Shown here one piece after another: positions 42,791 through 44,200 of a stretch of 44,200 nucleotides of DNA. Position 1 is the stretch's first letter. Every line of letters begins with the position of its first letter. The stretch covers positions 33,605 through 77,804 of the forward strand of contig RDEW01000057.1 of assembly GCA_011109175.1 (NCBI GenBank), given 5' to 3'. The stretch is from Dicyema japonicum (lineage: Eukaryota > Dicyemida > Rhombozoa > Dicyemidae). Both the position numbers and the translations under genes were made by a program. Below the pieces are notes generated by a model that saw only the letters and a program-made list of their open reading frames with translations, was not told the origin of the DNA and did not search any database.

Positions 42791-43602
42791 TTATATATCA
42801 CAAATTAGTTGATTCGACTCGTCTTCAACCTGAAATGACATACTTTTATTCCCAACCCAATTAACTTGCAAACAAAAAGGTCTGAACTCCCAGTAGAAGG
42901 TCCCCATATACACAAAGGTCCCCACAAATACAGTCCACTCACAGAAGGCACTCCAATCCAAACAGTCCTTATCGATAACATCAGTCTTCACCAACAAGAG
43001 TACCACAATATCTAAATGTGGATTATCAACTCAGTCTGTACACAAAACAAACGAGAACCCCGACACTACAGTGACGAATCACCTCACAGCCACAGTCCAT
43101 CCTTTCTTGTAGTCAGGGTACAGACTGTGAGACACCACAGAGACCAGAAACAAGCCCGTCACGTCTGCAATAAATCCAACGACTGCCCCAGACAAGTGCA
43201 GAGTCTCGAGAAAACGAATCTGCCAGTGAAATCATTACGTAACAAACCTGAAAATTGGCTGAAATTATAAATCCGATGATTGTGATGATAGCAGTGATAA
43301 ACGTAAAGTTGTTTATGATTTTTTAGACAAGGTCAGTTTCCGTCGATTGTCACACAGGTATATGGAGAGGATCAAAAGAGCATGGAGGAAGGAGACTGTA
43401 AAATATAAGGAGAAAAATGAGCTTGGGGGACGGAGGTTGGCGATTTCACTATTTGGATTATGTCCAGGGGTTACCTGATGTAGGGGATTCCTGGTTGTGT
43501 CATGTTTGTGTTGTATTTCCATATTAGAACTGTCCCGGATATGGCCAGTGATCCGCATATTAAATATGTCACCACAAGAAAATGAAAATAAATTATTTTC
43601 AT
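42791..43602 (-). CDS. DRAM/TMEM150 (Frag1/DRAM/Sfk1) family membrane protein
   Basis: Multi-pass membrane protein; relatives act in autophagy/lysosomes (DRAM) or at the plasma membrane (TMEM150/Sfk1). From ATG at 43602: MKIIYFHFLVVTYLICGSLA, ISGTVLIWKYNTNMTQPGIP, then YI-S across a 26-bp intron (43449-43474) and EIANLRPPSSFFSLYF. This is the family signature 'P.iPYIS..g..pP...f'. Further helices are VSFLHALLILSIYLCDN, SGAVVGFIADVTGLFLVSVV and, after another very short intron, the terminal WSAFCEWTVFVGTFVYMGTF, whose 'CEW' matches the conserved 'iCEW' of the fifth helix. The stop is at 42791. About five helices are expected and four to five are seen. Two introns around 43200-43330 are inferred from frame changes. 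Confidence 0.8.
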
Positions 43603-44200
43603 TATTGTTAAATACTTTATTTATAATATTATTAATATAACAAACTAATATTAAAGACTTAATAAATAGATAATTATCATGTGTTGTTCGCCCTCTTGTG
43701 CTTCCATTTATCTTATATATTCTTCTTGTTAACAAAATGATGAGTTAACTGTCAATCCTTTGATTTGCTGATATTTAACTTTCCTGATTATTATTACTCG
43801 TATAATTGGTCATTAATTTTTACTACTCAATCAGGAAAGATTTACTGAATGGTTTTTAAAATTCTAATTGCCACTGTTGCTAAAAATTGTTTAAGATTTA
43901 TAACTTGCATTTTTGACTGTTAACAGCCATCACTTCTAAGCGGCCAGACTTGTTTGGCAGGATACCGGTGCTTCTATGGGTTGCCGAGAACTCATTCTAA
44001 AAGTGACCAGATTTGTTTAAACAATTNATGAAATTTTCGTTTTTTGCTTTATTCTTTAAAACTACTTTATAAAATAAACGATTAATTATATTAATAGTTA
44101 GAATAATACAAATAAGGAATCTCAAATAAATTATTTTATTGAAAATGATTAAAAATTTGCTTAAAATTAAGCGTTCGGATTTTAATGTCGAGGGGTGTAT
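43603..44200. other. No gene recognised; single n at 44027
   Basis: A/T-rich sequence upstream of the DRAM-like gene. 'agtgaccagatttgtttaa' and 'aagcggccagacttgtttgg' (43937-44020) form a loose direct repeat. No coding signal is seen. Confidence 0.3.

Noticed and set aside
43016-43270. Plus-strand frame of 84 codons
   Set aside because: Antisense of the DRAM-like exons, which show a recognised family signature.

Overview
This is an AT-rich nuclear window of a multicellular eukaryote with unusually short spliceosomal introns. Genes I recognise by protein similarity become open only after removing GT-AG introns of about 23-40 bp, most of them 24-31 bp. An IFT74 gene implies a ciliated organism, which argues against myxozoans. 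Tiny introns, gene-sized spacing and many metazoan-type transposons fit best with a dicyemid or orthonectid 'mesozoan', or another very compact parasitic animal. The taxon is an inference, not a demonstration.

Layout. 1-285 is the 3' end of a possible adaptor-like gene. 693-3151 is a spliced, unrecognised and perhaps beta-propeller gene carrying two local duplications. 3779-4128 is a hAT-like remnant. A compact host block follows: DDX24/Mak5-type DEAD-box helicase (4209-6409, +), CCDC124 (7395-8247, +) and IFT74 (8658-11002, -). From 11.2 to 18.9 kb the window is mostly mobile-element debris: an R2-like LINE with restriction-like endonuclease, two pogo/Tigger elements, a tRNA-like SINE head and orphan LINE C-termini. 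One small unrecognised spliced gene (15478-15947) sits among them. From 19.6 to about 22.4 kb an unrecognised minus-strand gene appears to be interrupted by an RTE-like LINE.

23.2-25.1 kb holds the most striking transposon: a Ginger-like integrase element with terminal inverted repeats whose transposase is open only after removal of six host-sized micro-introns. 25.2-29.2 kb contains a pogo fragment, unrecognised coding pieces and a Jockey-like LINE with a minisatellite inside its RT gene. Host genes resume with NPC2 (29582-30108, +) and a type I DnaJ/Hsp40 with a CaaX end but no visible J domain (30130-31375, -). 31.6-35.2 kb is again transposon fragments: LINE, Tigger with a hAT inside it, and a Helitron end.

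35.9-36.8 kb (-) holds a small membrane-protein gene whose Ser/Thr-rich stalk is built from a tandem array of 79-bp units. Each unit is one 48-bp exon plus one 31-bp intron. The right end has LINE fragments, a possible Herp-like piece, a cadherin-like membrane protein (40.2-41.1 kb, -), a second R2-like LINE (-) and a DRAM/TMEM150-family gene (42791-43602, -).

A recurring theme is diverged tandem duplication of 79-175 bp segments. Some are probably genuine. Others abut single 'n' characters and look like unmerged contig ends. No operon logic is visible, and the host genes appear to be unrelated housekeeping and membrane functions.
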